From Utricularia gibba (lineage: Eukaryota > Streptophyta > Magnoliopsida > Lamiales > Lentibulariaceae): DNA of 64,000 nt. A program made the position numbers and the translations under genes. The stretch covers positions 2,193,001 to 2,257,000 of the forward strand of contig NEEC01000016.1 of assembly GCA_002189035.1 (NCBI GenBank), written 5' to 3'. The notes beneath the pieces are model-generated. The model did not search any database and was not told the DNA's origin. It worked only from the letters and a program-made list of their open reading frames with translations. This document shows positions 34,700 through 46,379 of the stretch, piece by piece. How positions within the stretch are numbered: position 1 is the stretch's first letter; each line of letters starts with the position of its first letter.

Positions 34700-36780
34700 A
34701 TGGCTGCCATCACACTGAATGTTGCTGTGACGATCCATTCGCGCGAAACAGCGACTTATGCACCCCTGCATTACGGAAAACCTCGTCAAGGCGCAATTAA
34801 TCTCGGGAGAAGTTTGCGTTCAGTTCGTAAATTTCGTCCGAGTGGGATCAGATCAGAATTGAAAAGGTTTGATGTTGTCATAGCAGGAGCAGGCATCATT
34901 GGGCTGACTATCGCTCGACAGTTTCTGCTCGGCTCCAATCTTTCCGTCGCCGTCGTGGACGCTGCAGTTCCCTGTGCCGGAGCCACGGGTGCAGGTTGAG
35001 AAACATCCCTTCTTTTATGCATAGCACGATCTATCTGCTTCATCTATTCACTTCAAGCCCCGTTTGATTGCTAATTTTTAGGGCAGGGTTACATTTGGCG
35101 GGTTCACAAGAGCCCCGAAAACGAAAAATGGGAGCTGTCTTTAAGAAGCCATCAGCTGTGGGAGGATCTGGCTGAGAGGGTTCAAGATCAAGGCTTCGAT
35201 CCGTTACAGACTCTTGGATGGATGAAGACAGGTGATGAGCACCATATTTGCATTCTAGAGTCGTCCAGTATGTTGCTTCGGTGCCGGGAGCAGTGAACTA
35301 ATACTGACTGGTACTCGTTTATCTGTATCGTCAGGCAGCATGTTGGTGGGAAGTACTGCTGAAGAATGCTCAGTTTTGAAGGGGAAGGTACAGAAACTAG
35401 TAGCTGCTGGCTTGGATGCAAGGTTCTTGTCACATTATGATCTGCTGCTAGAAGAGCCTGCGCTTAAGATCGATGAGCAAGGAGGTGCAGCTTTTGTGGC
35501 CGATGACTATCAGATAGATGCAAAACGTGCTGTTGCATTTATTGAGAAGGTTTCTGATTCTTCTGCCTCCTCCCAGTTATTGAGAAAGTTTCTTGCTGTT
35601 GTTCTTTACATCATATTACTTCGGGGCAGGAAAACAGGAGCTTTGCTTCGGGAGGGAGATATGCTGAGTTTTATCATGATCCAGTGATCAAATTACTCAG
35701 GTCACACTTCCAACATATACGCTGAAGCAACTGAGTCATATAATTTATTTAACTCCATGGCCCTTCCTAATGTGGTGCTTGTGCTTAGATCTGAGAGAAC
35801 CGGTGAAGTTGAAGGGGTGCAAACCTGTAACAACACATTGTTGTGTGGTAAAGCTGTTGTGATTGCAACCGGGAGTTGGAGTGGCACGTTGGTGCATGAC
35901 CTTGTAAGCAACTTTGGGATTGAGGTAGATCTACCGGTTAAGCCTCGAAAGGTAAGAATTGTCCCAACCGTGTCTTGAACTTGTGGTGAAAAGGAAAGTT
36001 GGGTAGGCTTGGTTTGTGTGCGGCAGGGCATCTGCTTATTGTGGAGAACTTCAGCTCATTTAAGCTAAACCATGGCCTTATGGAGCTTGGATATGTGAAT
36101 CATGAATCCGCTGTGTTGGGACACGCCACGGAGGAGTCTACATTGGATGCAGGCGCTGCATCTGTTTCAATGACGGCTACCATGGATTCCACTGGAAGAG
36201 TTGTTTTTGGTAGGCAAGACTTGCAGTTGCACCATGCGAGCAATATATTCATTCATATTCCTTGCGGTTTCAGGAAGCAGCCGCCAACTTGTTGGTTTCG
36301 GCACACACATCGAGGAAGATATCTTGCACAGGATATGGCAGCGGGCTGCGGAGTTCTTTCCTGCAATGAAGGGACTGTGTTTGAGAGACTTGATGGCAAC
36401 CGGAGAAGTGAGAGTGGGGCTCAGACCTTACAGTAAGTTGGCAAATTCAGGCCGAGAGGGGTGAGCATCTGCATGGCATACTCATCCGATTTCTCTCGTA
36501 TGTATGTTGCAGTGCCGAGTGGGAAGCCAGTAATTTCATGGGTGCCCGGGCTACCCAAGATGCTGATCGCGGCTGGACATGAAGGGGAAGGCCTCTCCAT
36601 GGTCAGATGCTGCCTCTCCTCTCCTCTCCTTTCTTTCTTTGAAATCATGAACCTCATAGTTCGTGGTGTGGTAATCAGGCGCTGGGCACCGCGGAGTTGG
36701 TGTTCAACATGATCCTGGAGAATCCCCAGAAGGTGAACCCTGCGCCCTTTTCACTGACCCTGAATCCCATTCACCTTTAG
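34700..36780 (+). CDS. Plastid-type FAD-dependent oxidoreductase, DAO family (one frameshift)
   Basis: Member of the D-amino-acid/glycine-oxidase-like FAD fold. It resembles plant proteins annotated as FAD-dependent oxidoreductase family; the substrate is unknown. Residues 1-50 look like a plastid transit peptide. The FAD-binding motif DVVIAGAGIIGL (GxGxxG) follows, then GAGQGYIW, QTLGWMKTGS, RYAEFYHDPVIKLLR, AVVIATGSWSG, VPVKPRK-like DLPVKPRK, HLLIVENF, GFGTHIEEDI, SGKPVISWVPGL and GHEGEGLSMALGTAELV. Introns are GT-AG. The exon starting near 36027 begins GGCAT after the acceptor, whereas PRK|GHLL needs GGGCAT: one G is missing in the run 36026-36028. The stop is at 36778-36780 and is followed by AT-rich intergenic DNA. 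Confidence 0.85.
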
Positions 36781-37099
36781 AAGGTGAGCGCTTTGCTTTT
36801 CATTGTTTTATCATCGTTTAGCCGGCCGGCCATTCATTGTTGATCTCATCACAGGCATATGGATGGATGGATTATATTAGATAGTTTCCAGCATGCCCCA
36901 AAAAAAATAAAAAATAAAACAAATATGTGCTTGGAATTGACACCTGGAACTCAAACCCACCGAAAGCATCTACCGATACCTGCTTCGTGTTTTATGCCAT
37001 GCTGCGAATTTTAGGATTCAAAAGTATTTATGCCAACAATATTCACAAATCCAACAACAACCAAATAGTATTTTCCTACATCAGCAATAAATTAGAAAT
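36781..37099. other. Gene-free 3' flank
   Basis: 3' untranslated region of the FAD oxidase followed by AT-rich DNA. The frame at 36927-37121 has no recognisable content. Confidence 0.5.
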
Positions 37100-37700
37100 C
37101 ATGATAACAAAAATAAAATAAAATAGAAGCCAAATTTAATAAAATGTTTGTATGTATTATGAATAAAATTAGACATAAGTCTTGAGGTGGTTTTGGAAAA
37201 TTGCCTTCATCATTTCACAAGTATTGTCATTTGTAATACATCATGACCTATAGTGACAAAAGTGAAACATATATTGAATTCACAACACTATTAAAATATT
37301 TTAAGTACAGATGCCCTTTTGATTACTGTAATGAAATCTTTCTTCTATGGCTACATATACTTTTATATGATTGTCATCAATAGCTCCAATGCATCTTCTG
37401 AAATATGGATAATATTGAGTTTTGTTTCTAATATAAGACATATCTGTGTATAATCATGTATAGGCATAACCCAAACTTTTGCCAAAAACCAACAAGCTTT
37501 TATGACATTATATAGTGCAATGTTAATAGTGGCTCATCCTCATCAAATAAACTCTTGTAAAGTTTGGTTGCTCATACGAGTTCCAATAATCTTCAAAAAA
37601 TGCCAACTTCTTCCTCAAAATCAATATAAAGCCCCTTGTTTAACCCAACTTCATCAAATTAGATGTAAAATCTGAGCATTAATGGTTTAACATGTAAGTT
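37100..37700 (-). mobile_element. PIF/Harbinger transposase relic
   Basis: Minus-strand translation near 37410-37310 reads YPYFRRCIGAIDDNHIKVYV, the signature of the Harbinger DDE nuclease (CIGAIDGTHI in intact members), then EERFHYSNQKG. Downstream come FNICFTFVTIGHD (about 37270) and NFPKPPQ (about 37190). Frames shift between these blocks. The acidic residue of AIDG is kept but the following GT is changed to DN. Confidence 0.75.
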
Positions 37701-38459
37701 TTGGTATACTTCAATATTTACACCATTTAACATTGACAATATTAATGCCCAACTAAAAACTGCACGACTATGCATTGGCTGTATTACCCAAATAATGATT
37801 ATGGTAATTACATATAACTTCAAAGAACTCTTGACCTATTTCAAGGAATATCATTTGACTTTGGATTTCAATATCTCTTCATCGCTTTTATCTTTGTAAG
37901 TGGAAAGATTTGGAGAATTTATTATGAAAATTGTATTCAAGTAAAAACTCAAATGTGATAGAAGTAAACAATTGATGAAGCTAGTAAATATCAATAAGAT
38001 TTATGAGATTAAATATCCTTTTCTAAAAATAAACATCTAAATTGAAAAAATTCTTTTTTCAAAATACAAAATTTCAAAGGTTAAGATCCAAAGTATAAAA
38101 TTCAACTCATGCTCCTCTCCAAATGGAAAACATCCAAAGCGCATATGAATAAATAAAGTACAATAAATGCAAGAACTGAAATCCGTAAATCACAAAATTA
38201 CAACTGAGCAGCACATTGAACTTTTTGAGGCTAAAGAGAATAACTAGCATTTATCATTCAATGCATTATCATATCTCAATGTATCCATCTAATACTAGCA
38301 AGATACATTAAAAAAGAAAAAAAAGACTTAAAGTTCCATCATATCCCAACATGAAACATATAATAAATAACATAATGCAATTCAAAAGAAAAAAGGATCC
38401 AAAGTTCCATCTGAACCAAAAACCAATCTAATATGTGAGGATCCAAAGTTCCACCTAAT
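37701..38459. other. AT-rich intergenic DNA
   Basis: No coding frame. AT-rich with short A-rich runs; possibly the flank or 5' portion of the Harbinger element on its left. Confidence 0.45.
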
Positions 38460-39060
38460 CTTCCAATTTGGTCTTCATGCCTTGCTTGAATGTCCAGTTT
38501 ATAACTTCGGTCATGCCATTGCTCTATAGGTGATACACTGAGGTAAAATTATGTTTGACCTAATGTCTTTCCATGAAAGTATCCATTTTACCTCTTGCAA
38601 ACTGAGTTTCATTAACCATCACCAATTCACGGGGTATTCCATAATATTCACCCTCCACCGATCAAATGGGTAGAATAGCGATGGAACTGCCAGCTTGTTC
38701 ATTGATTTTCTTGATAAATGTGCATGGTATTAGTATGGCTTGCATTTCTTTATCAAATCAATAATGTCCTACTTCATAGTTGGCCAATAGTATCTGGTCC
38801 TCAATATTTTGCAACACGAGTATGGAGCATCAATATGGGTATCACATTCTCCTTCGTACAAATCTGATATCAGTTGTTGAGACTACTCTTTCTGAATACA
38901 TTTCAGCAAAGGTCCTGATAAACGAAAAATTTGCACATCATTAAAATTGAAAATTCTTCTATCAAATAAAATTTATAAATCTACTACATATTCAAGCATA
39001 ATACAATTATGAGCATAGTGATTAGGATCGAACTCAAGGAGTTGGTGCTTATTATGTGAA
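38460..39060 (-). mobile_element. Gypsy integrase fragment, copy 1
   Basis: Minus-strand translation gives an integrase C-terminal half in broken frames: a region like PRELVMVNETQF, MDTFMERH, then HNFTSVYHLxSNG and VINWTFKQGMKTKLED. The same string of motifs occurs at 46717-46956 (HNLTSAYHPQSN, VINRTLRRDMKTKLED), so both come from one Tat/Ogre-like family. Confidence 0.75.
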
Positions 39061-41136
39061 AATCAATGCATTCAGTAGATGTCATGATTAAGAGATTTAG
39101 TTTGAGCTTTCTTAATAACATGCAGGAAGGCAGTAAACTAGTAAAAATGAAACTTTATTTGGAATGAGATCAGGTGATGCATTGGGACTTTAAGGGGATG
39201 CATGTTTATCTCTAAAACACTCTCACCTAAATTACAAATCAAACATCTAATAAACAAAGTCTAGGTCAACCCGAACTCTTGTTTTCTCCCTAATCTTTGG
39301 TTTACCTCTAATTAGGGATGTTAAGATGAGTTTCACTATTCCTCCCTCCTATATGTATCCTGATTTGTTGAGGAAGTTGTGTGATTTATGGTTAACAAGG
39401 TTTAAGGATTAATTAGCACACTACTCCCCTTTACCTTAAGGCACCCCTAAATGCTTAGCCACTCATGCTTACGATTAATGCAAATAGAACATAAAACATC
39501 ATCCATGTTGTACTCATGTCAAAATTCAATAATTAGAAAACAAATAAGCATGGATTGTAAAAAGTCCAACAGAAAACTAAAACTATCGCAAGCTACTCTT
39601 AGTTGAGGATAATATTCTTCGTAAACAAAAGACAGTCTTCAGACATGAGCTCTGTTCCTTGAATGTCTTCTTCATTGTTCTTCATGTTAGTTCTTGTGAG
39701 TTTTTTCCAGAATTCCCCCCTTCTAGTGTGTGGCTCGTTCTCCAATGGAGAGATCTTCTTTTTCTCTCTTCATCTTGTCTCATTTTGTGTCCAAAATCCT
39801 CCTTTCTTCTCTCCTTGGATTTTGTGTCATTCTTTTCAACATTTGGTCTCATCCTCTGCCAGTTCATTGTTTATATTTGGCTTCTTGGAATTTGGGTTGC
39901 TGACATATGTTGCATTGGTTAAGGAAACTATTAGGATCAAGGTTGGGACTAAATTTACAATTTAATCCCAACTAGGAATAAAAGTTACAAATGTAATATT
40001 ATTCACAAAAAAACATACAAATAAATAATAAGACTTGAATTTTGTAGCACAATATGACTCATTTTCCTACACTCAAATACTTAAAAATGTGTTATCACAT
40101 TATGCTACAACGACATTAGACTTGTTCTCAAGTCCTAACTAAGACTAACAAGGGCTAAGCAATTGAGGGATTTCCAAACAGAGATATTGGCACTCAACCC
40201 TTCAGCTAAAATGTATGAATTAAGAGTGTGTAAGTGTGCATGTCGGGTTGTCACTCAAGCATATATGATAGTTTCATCAAGAAGAGTGCTTTTGAAGATT
40301 AAATAGGCAAGTATGACACATTTTGACACTTTAAAAGGGCTACTGGTTGCTAACGTTTCTTCCTTCTTCCTTTCTCTTCTTTTTCATTTTTCATCATCAT
40401 TTCTTTTCTCTTTTTTTTCTTCAGAGATTGAGATAGGAGGAAGGTGTGGTTTTGCTCAGATCAATGTTGTTTCTTTTACCTTAAATGCGGAGTGTGGGCT
40501 AAGCACTCCCTTCATTGCTCCTCCTGGAAATTCTCCTGCTCCTCTGAGTTATCCCACAACTTCCTTTCTCTCGTTGCTCTGCTGTCTACACATGCTCTTT
40601 TGTTGTGTGTTGCTTCTCAAGACTAGGGTCTCATCATCTTTTAGGTGATGATGCTTTTGTGACCCCATAATCTTATGAACTTTCATTTCTTAGACAATTA
40701 GTATCCCATCAAAGAACATTGCATACCAAGTTGCATAAGAAAATCTTGAATGCACTAATTTAACTACATTGAACATGCTGCCATCGCATGAAAGTGATCA
40801 AGGTAAAACATATGCTCATGGGTGTATAAAAAGATTATAACAGAATTCATGCATTTTGTGCATCATGGAAGAGTGTCACATTCTTGTAAGAAAATTCCCC
40901 AATAGTACACAAAATGCTCATGTTCATATTACCTATCTACTAACTTGTTCCTAAGTTAGACTAATGCCATAAAATAAAAAAAATAGAAATATAAATAAAA
41001 ATAAAAATAAAACCAAGGCAATGCAGCGATGTTACTTGATTAGGGAGGAGCCCTTCACTCCATGTTTCAACTCTTTTACCTCTCGCAACAAAACCCTAAG
41101 CCTATCATACACCATGTCAATTCTTTCCTTGCAACA
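39061..41136. other. Transposon-derived non-coding stretch
   Basis: There is no domain here. It includes pyrimidine-rich tracts (39659-39870 and 40340-40620) whose open frames are translations of CT-rich DNA. Its position between gypsy integrase and gag-like sequence suggests LTR or untranslated DNA of retroelements. Confidence 0.4.
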
Positions 41137-42480
41137 TCAGTCCTTTCTGTCCTTCGCTTTGTATGGTCCTTGTTGAGAGGTCCCTGTTTTTGCTTTCTGT
41201 GTAGGCAAACTATTGTAAAGTCCTGCAAAAGATCTAAACACAAAACTACTCCCCCTAGCTTGGATCAATCCAACTGTTTTAAGAAAGTCAGCATTTAAAG
41301 GGAATATTTTCGTCTCCACATAAAAATATTCTAGCTCAGAAATTCGATCAACACACAGTCTTTGAGCAAGGAGAGTAATGACATTAACAAATCCAAGATG
41401 ATTGATGGTGTTTCGCCTATAGTTTCTGTTCATTTGCTCTACGAAAATTGCCACCAAATTCAATGATTTCTTGTGCAACAAACACCACATAGCGAGCAAT
41501 TCACGTTTATACAAGGCATTAAATCCTAGGTCTCTTCCAAATAGTACATCATAAATCAATAAATGGACATATCGTGTAACATGTTCTGTGAATAAGTCAG
41601 CTTTCGTGCCATTTGGTTTAAATTCTATAACACGGTAATCAATTAATACCCCATACACTTTCTCAGCATCAAAATCCTCAGGATAATCAAACAAGAAAGT
41701 GGCAAATGCATGCAAGTCAACATGCTGCTCAGAACATAGGAAGGTTAATTCATGTCACACAAAATAAGCATCCCAGAGTTTTCTTGTAGCGAATAGAGAT
41801 CAGTAACTATTCCCAATTCTACCAATATCTCATAATCAATGACACGGAAAGGCATCATCTTTGTCCCTTTTATCTCATTATACCTGGTGGTGAACTCTTC
41901 ATCATCAAATTGAATGTGTTTCAAGTTTAGTATTTCTGCATGCTGCTTGAAGTAGGGGATGCCATTGCTGGTCATTTTCCATTGCAATTTCCCTTTCTCT
42001 TCCTCTTCGTGTCTACTTGAACTCAAAAACAGCAGGACAAGGTTGGGTAAAAATTTTTCTCTTTTTGCTTGTACTTGTTTCTACTCACCAGCACTTTTCT
42101 CTGATTCCCCTACTTCTAGTTAAGGTTCCTTTTTCTTCCTAGTCCTACTCCTAGTTCTCTTTGCAATAAGATTTTTGTCACTTTCTTCCTCCTTTGCTCT
42201 TGTAGTAGTATCTGTGGCTGGCTCTTTCTCTCCTTTTGAAACTTGTTCTATCTCACCAATCTCTGCTTCCATTCCCTCAATTTCTTTGTTTTATGAGGCT
42301 TTTTCAATCTCCGCTGCTACATTTTCAGCCTCTTTTTCCACTTCTGCCACTATGTTTCTAGTTACTGGCTGTTTGGTATTTTCTTTCTCTTTCTTTTGAG
42401 CCTTTCTCCCGTTCTTCTTTTTCTGATACAAAATCTTGGTTGGCTCAAAAGGTGCTTCTTCACCAACCGATTTCACCTTC
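41137..42480 (-). mobile_element. Gag-like retrotransposon protein relic (minus strand)
   Basis: Two minus-strand frames (42026-41745 and 41715-41137) appear to be one protein split by a frame change near 41720. The first has MTSNGIPYFKQHAEILN and FRVIDYEILVELGI; the second has YRVIEFKPNGTKADLF, DLGFNALYKRELLAMWCLLHKKSLNLVAIFVEQM and FVNVITLLAQRLCVD. The overall shape resembles the 'putative plant transposon protein' domain found in gypsy-associated reading frames. Upstream (42476-42291) is a Lys/Glu-rich segment. Not a host gene in my view; the exact family is uncertain. Confidence 0.5.
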
Positions 42481-43969
42481 CCTTTGTAACTCCTTCCTTC
42501 AATTTTTGTTGAAGGTCAGAGCTATTGCATGCTTTCAATCGTGGACTCCTTTGTTCTACCACAACAAGCTCCTCTGTTCCTTGAGAGAGAGTTTTGCCCA
42601 GACGTGTAGCATGTAGAAGAGCGTCCACCCCTTAAAATTGTTCTTCCTCAACATTCATCACCTTGTGTTGCTCCTGGTTTGAAATAACAATAGCTTCCTT
42701 CTTGGTTTTGAGTAGTTATAAGTTAAATAATTCCATCAATCAATTCAAAAAAAGATGAACACAAAAAATCAAATTTTCAAATTTTCACTCCTTTATCTAG
42801 ACTTGGGATTGATAGTGATTATCATTGGCGGAGTTAAAATTTTTTGTTAAGGATAACAAAGAAAGAATAAACACAACAATACATATTAATCAACAACTTC
42901 TACCTCTTCATCCACTTCTTCATCATCCTCGTCACTTGTTATCAAGTTTTGTAACTTTTGTTCAGCTTACAACCAATTCTTTAAGCATACACAAACCTCC
43001 AAAGTTTTTGGGCTAAACATGATCTCTTCGATGTAAGAACTCTTCTACTAGCACTGAAAGTGCTCTCTGAAGCAAACGTTGAAGCTCAAGGTGTGAGAAT
43101 ATCCTTGGCAACGTGTGACAAATTTGGATAAAGGGAGGATTGATTTTTCCACCGATCAAGTATATTGAAGTTATCCCCTTATTGCCATGTAGTTGATGCA
43201 TTGCATTATACAATGCAACCCCACTAGCTCTTGTTCCCATGCTAGAAACCACATTTTTCATGTACATTTTTGACAATTTAGCTTCCGTGCCTTTTCACCT
43301 TCCAAAATGCCTCCAATAAATACCCCCTTTCACTCTAATTTGCCATCCAATATCGTCGCTATCCTACTGAAAACTGCAGATTCACTAGGTAAGCCTCTTC
43401 TTTCGGTTCTTTTTCTATGCTTCCTTCTTGGATTCCCTATGTTTTGATCTGTTTTTCTTGGACCCCTTTTTGTTTGGAGAGCTTTTCTTTACTTTTCTGA
43501 ACTTTCTCAATTTTTCAATTTTTTCACCCAAAATGGGTAGAAAATCAAGCAAATTAGATATTTGGTCTATCTTCTCTTGGTACTTGGTCCATGATGAATA
43601 CACCATTTTTAGAGCCACAAATGGGGAAGTTTCATGGGGGTCGGTGGTCGACACCTTCCTCCCTTCAATCTACCGATTCCCATTACATACTTCAAAAGCG
43701 AACTTAGGTTCCCTATGCATTCCATGCTTGTATGATTTCTCCTTGTTTTTGGGGTCCCTATTTATTGTTTGGCCTTGAATTCAATTTTCTATTTCACTAT
43801 GTTCCTATGTTGTAATTCGTGACTTGATGCATCTTTCTCCTTATACAACTTCGTAAAGTTTTTTTAAGATGCAACTCGAAGGGCAAAACTGGCCATGGAA
43901 GGGTTCTCACACTTTCAACCATGACTGGTGGTCACCCTTTGTTTGGATTGCCCCTCTAGTAGGTGCTAG
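42481..43969. other. Unassigned repeat-like stretch
   Basis: Several short frames on both strands (43013-43276 minus, 43415-43654 minus, 43428-43778 plus) show no known domain. The minus frame at 43415-43654 is lysine-rich (KKSSPNKKGSKKNR). The plus frame 43428-43778 could be the N-terminal part of the gag-like reading that follows at 43970. Confidence 0.35.
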
Positions 43970-45680
43970 GTGGAATTTTCGTGTTTTCCCCCTAGTTTCT
44001 TTAATGATAAAAATCTTAGGTCTTTCTTGGACATTTTTTTAACTGAGCGGGAGCGAATATATCAAAGATTCAATGAGAGCAATTTCCGGAATGACTCTCC
44101 TTCCTCTACGCTTACGAATGTTGCCCTCATTCGTTCCAATATTATTGATCGGCATACAATAATTACTGGAAAGATTTCATTTTTTCTGAAACCGTTTGAC
44201 ATTGAATCCTCGGTGGTCAACTCTTCCCCTTCCCAAATGCTAGTGCATCTTGCAGCACATTCTGAGCCTTCTTCACCCATTCTTGAATCTCCTCCTCAGC
44301 CTCAAACTTCCAAAAAAAGGGGAAGGGTTAAAGTTTGTGCCTCCAAACCCTCCAGAAAATAGAAACGTAGCTAGGTTTATTTCATTCAGTTTAGCCAATA
44401 TTTAAGACTCAATTGAGTCTGGCTTTGGCCTTGTAGTTGACAAAATGGCATGATCGCAAGCCCTCTGGATCGTTGCAAGAGCTCTTATGATTGTCACGAT
44501 GCACTAAGCACATGAATCGGGAACGCATCCAATTGAGGTAATCCCCTTTTCTTACCGATTTGGTTTTCTTCCCTTAGAGTTTCATTTGAGTTCGAGCCTG
44601 ATGCGGCCTACTCTTTCTTGAAGGATACCGATGTAGCTAAGACTTTGACAGCAGAACTGTCGATTCAGAATCCTCTAGTTGTACTGGACATCTTAGCCAC
44701 CTCGAAGGAGAAGACGCCTTTTCCTTTCAACTTCAACTTTATTACATCCCCTTTGCCAACTTTGAAGCTTCCAATCGCATCAGTTGCCACCTTGGATAAG
44801 CCATCCACTTTGGCGAATCCCTCTTATGTTGTCAAGGACTCCCTTGATCCTCCAACTGAAGTTCCTTCCGAATTCCAGGCAATGCTGGATAGTTCTATCT
44901 CCCACTCTCCATGTTTCCCACAGTGGGTGGATACTCGAGGATTTGTAAAAGGTATGATCTCGTTTTCTGAAATTTCTTCATCCTCCTTCTCTAGTATACG
45001 AATTACGTTTCAAGGGTTACTCTAGAGGTAGCAAGCCACTCAAGAGAATGAGTCCCTTTTGGAGAAGATTGCGGAGCTTTAGTCAAAGCTGGGTGAGTCT
45101 CTAACTATCATTGTGGATGGGGATATTAAGATCAAATAGCTGAAGGATGAGGAGGCTTCGTTGAAGACAATGTTAGACAAGATGACTCGTTAAGAAGAAG
45201 AGCATGAGGGCATGATTGCTGAGTGGGAGAAGGTTGTCGATGCTGCCAAACTCAAGAAGGGAAATTATTAATCTAAGCATGAATCAGCTGACTCGTCTCT
45301 TCATCGGCATATCACTCAAAATGTCGAGATGGAAGCCGAGATACGTAACTTGGAATCAGTCTACCGAGAACAGCTAGATAATTTTGTACTCTCTAGTTGT
45401 TTTTCAGAGCTTGCTGGATAATTCAATGAAGAGCTAATCGGCCTGGTAATGTATTATCAACTATGCCAAACCGCTCAAGTGTTTGATATTTTGGTCTCAT
45501 ATCCCCGATGGGTTTAGGTGAATCCTTTGCAGCAAGACGAACACATGAAGGATGATCCCTTGGACTCGGTGGATGATCCAGAATTAGGATTTGAGGCCGA
45601 TTTGGAGCATATGGGGCCCTTGTTCGGTAGAGAGTGAAGCAGGAGAATGCGGTGAAGATGGCCACAAAATCAAGCAACAC
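43970..45680 (+). mobile_element. Unrecognised gag-like coiled-coil reading, plus strand
   Basis: A discontinuous plus-strand reading starts with 130 residues ending in a basic segment (SKKRGRVKVCASKPSRK), continues at 44618-45025 with a Pro/Ser-rich region, and then gives a charged heptad-like region in broken frames to about 45660. The order of basic spacer, Pro-rich region and coiled coil is seen in plant retroelement-associated gag proteins, but no domain can be named. It lies between two gypsy relics. Confidence 0.35.
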
Positions 45681-46379
45681 GATGGAGCTTATACTCAGCC
45701 TTTGCTACGAGCATTCCCTTATAAACATTTCAATTATTGTGATACTCGTTTTTGTCTTGTTTTGGGATTTTACATTTACTAGACCCTGATTTTGGGCATT
45801 TAGCTCTCATTTTTTCGTCTTTCATATATATTTTTCTGCTATCACCAACATCCTATTGGGCTTTTTGCCTAAGTGGGGTTTCTCGTACATGTGAAACCGC
45901 TGCTAGGTAGGGATGGACTAGCACCTCTCATAGTTAGTATCCCTCCCCCAATTCGAAAAGGCCCTCTTTTGGCTAACACCTGCATTTCACATACAATCAG
46001 GCTTGCTATAGGTGCACTTACCAACCTAGGATTCCGTAGGAGATCTCATTCTTTGGTCTTGATTTTGGACTTATGCAAATGGCTATGTGAACCGGTGCTT
46101 GACTTGCTTTTGCACGTGGAATGTATGGGTTTAAGTTTAAGGATAACATCATTCTGCTAGGATCTTCATATATTTTTCTCTCCCTTAAATCAGAGGAATT
46201 GTTGCATGTGTGATGCATGATGTAAAATATTCCACTTCCACAAGACGAAAATCCAAATCTATGAGTAGAAAATAGAGATCCGTGAATAAAGTGCTGAAAT
46301 CCATAGTAATTCATCCATTTTTCATACGAAAGATTAGTTACACATAAAACTTCCAAAAATGTGTGGCATTCCAAGATTG
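45681..46379. other. Gene-free stretch
   Basis: No supportable gene. Two short frames overlap on opposite strands around 46018-46374 without recognisable content. It lies between the gag-like reading and the gypsy integrase end and is probably LTR or spacer DNA. Confidence 0.4.

Noticed and set aside
39659-40648. Hydrophobic plus-strand frames
   Set aside because: They derive from CT-rich DNA and give artificial Phe/Leu/Ser-rich strings; no start context or domain.
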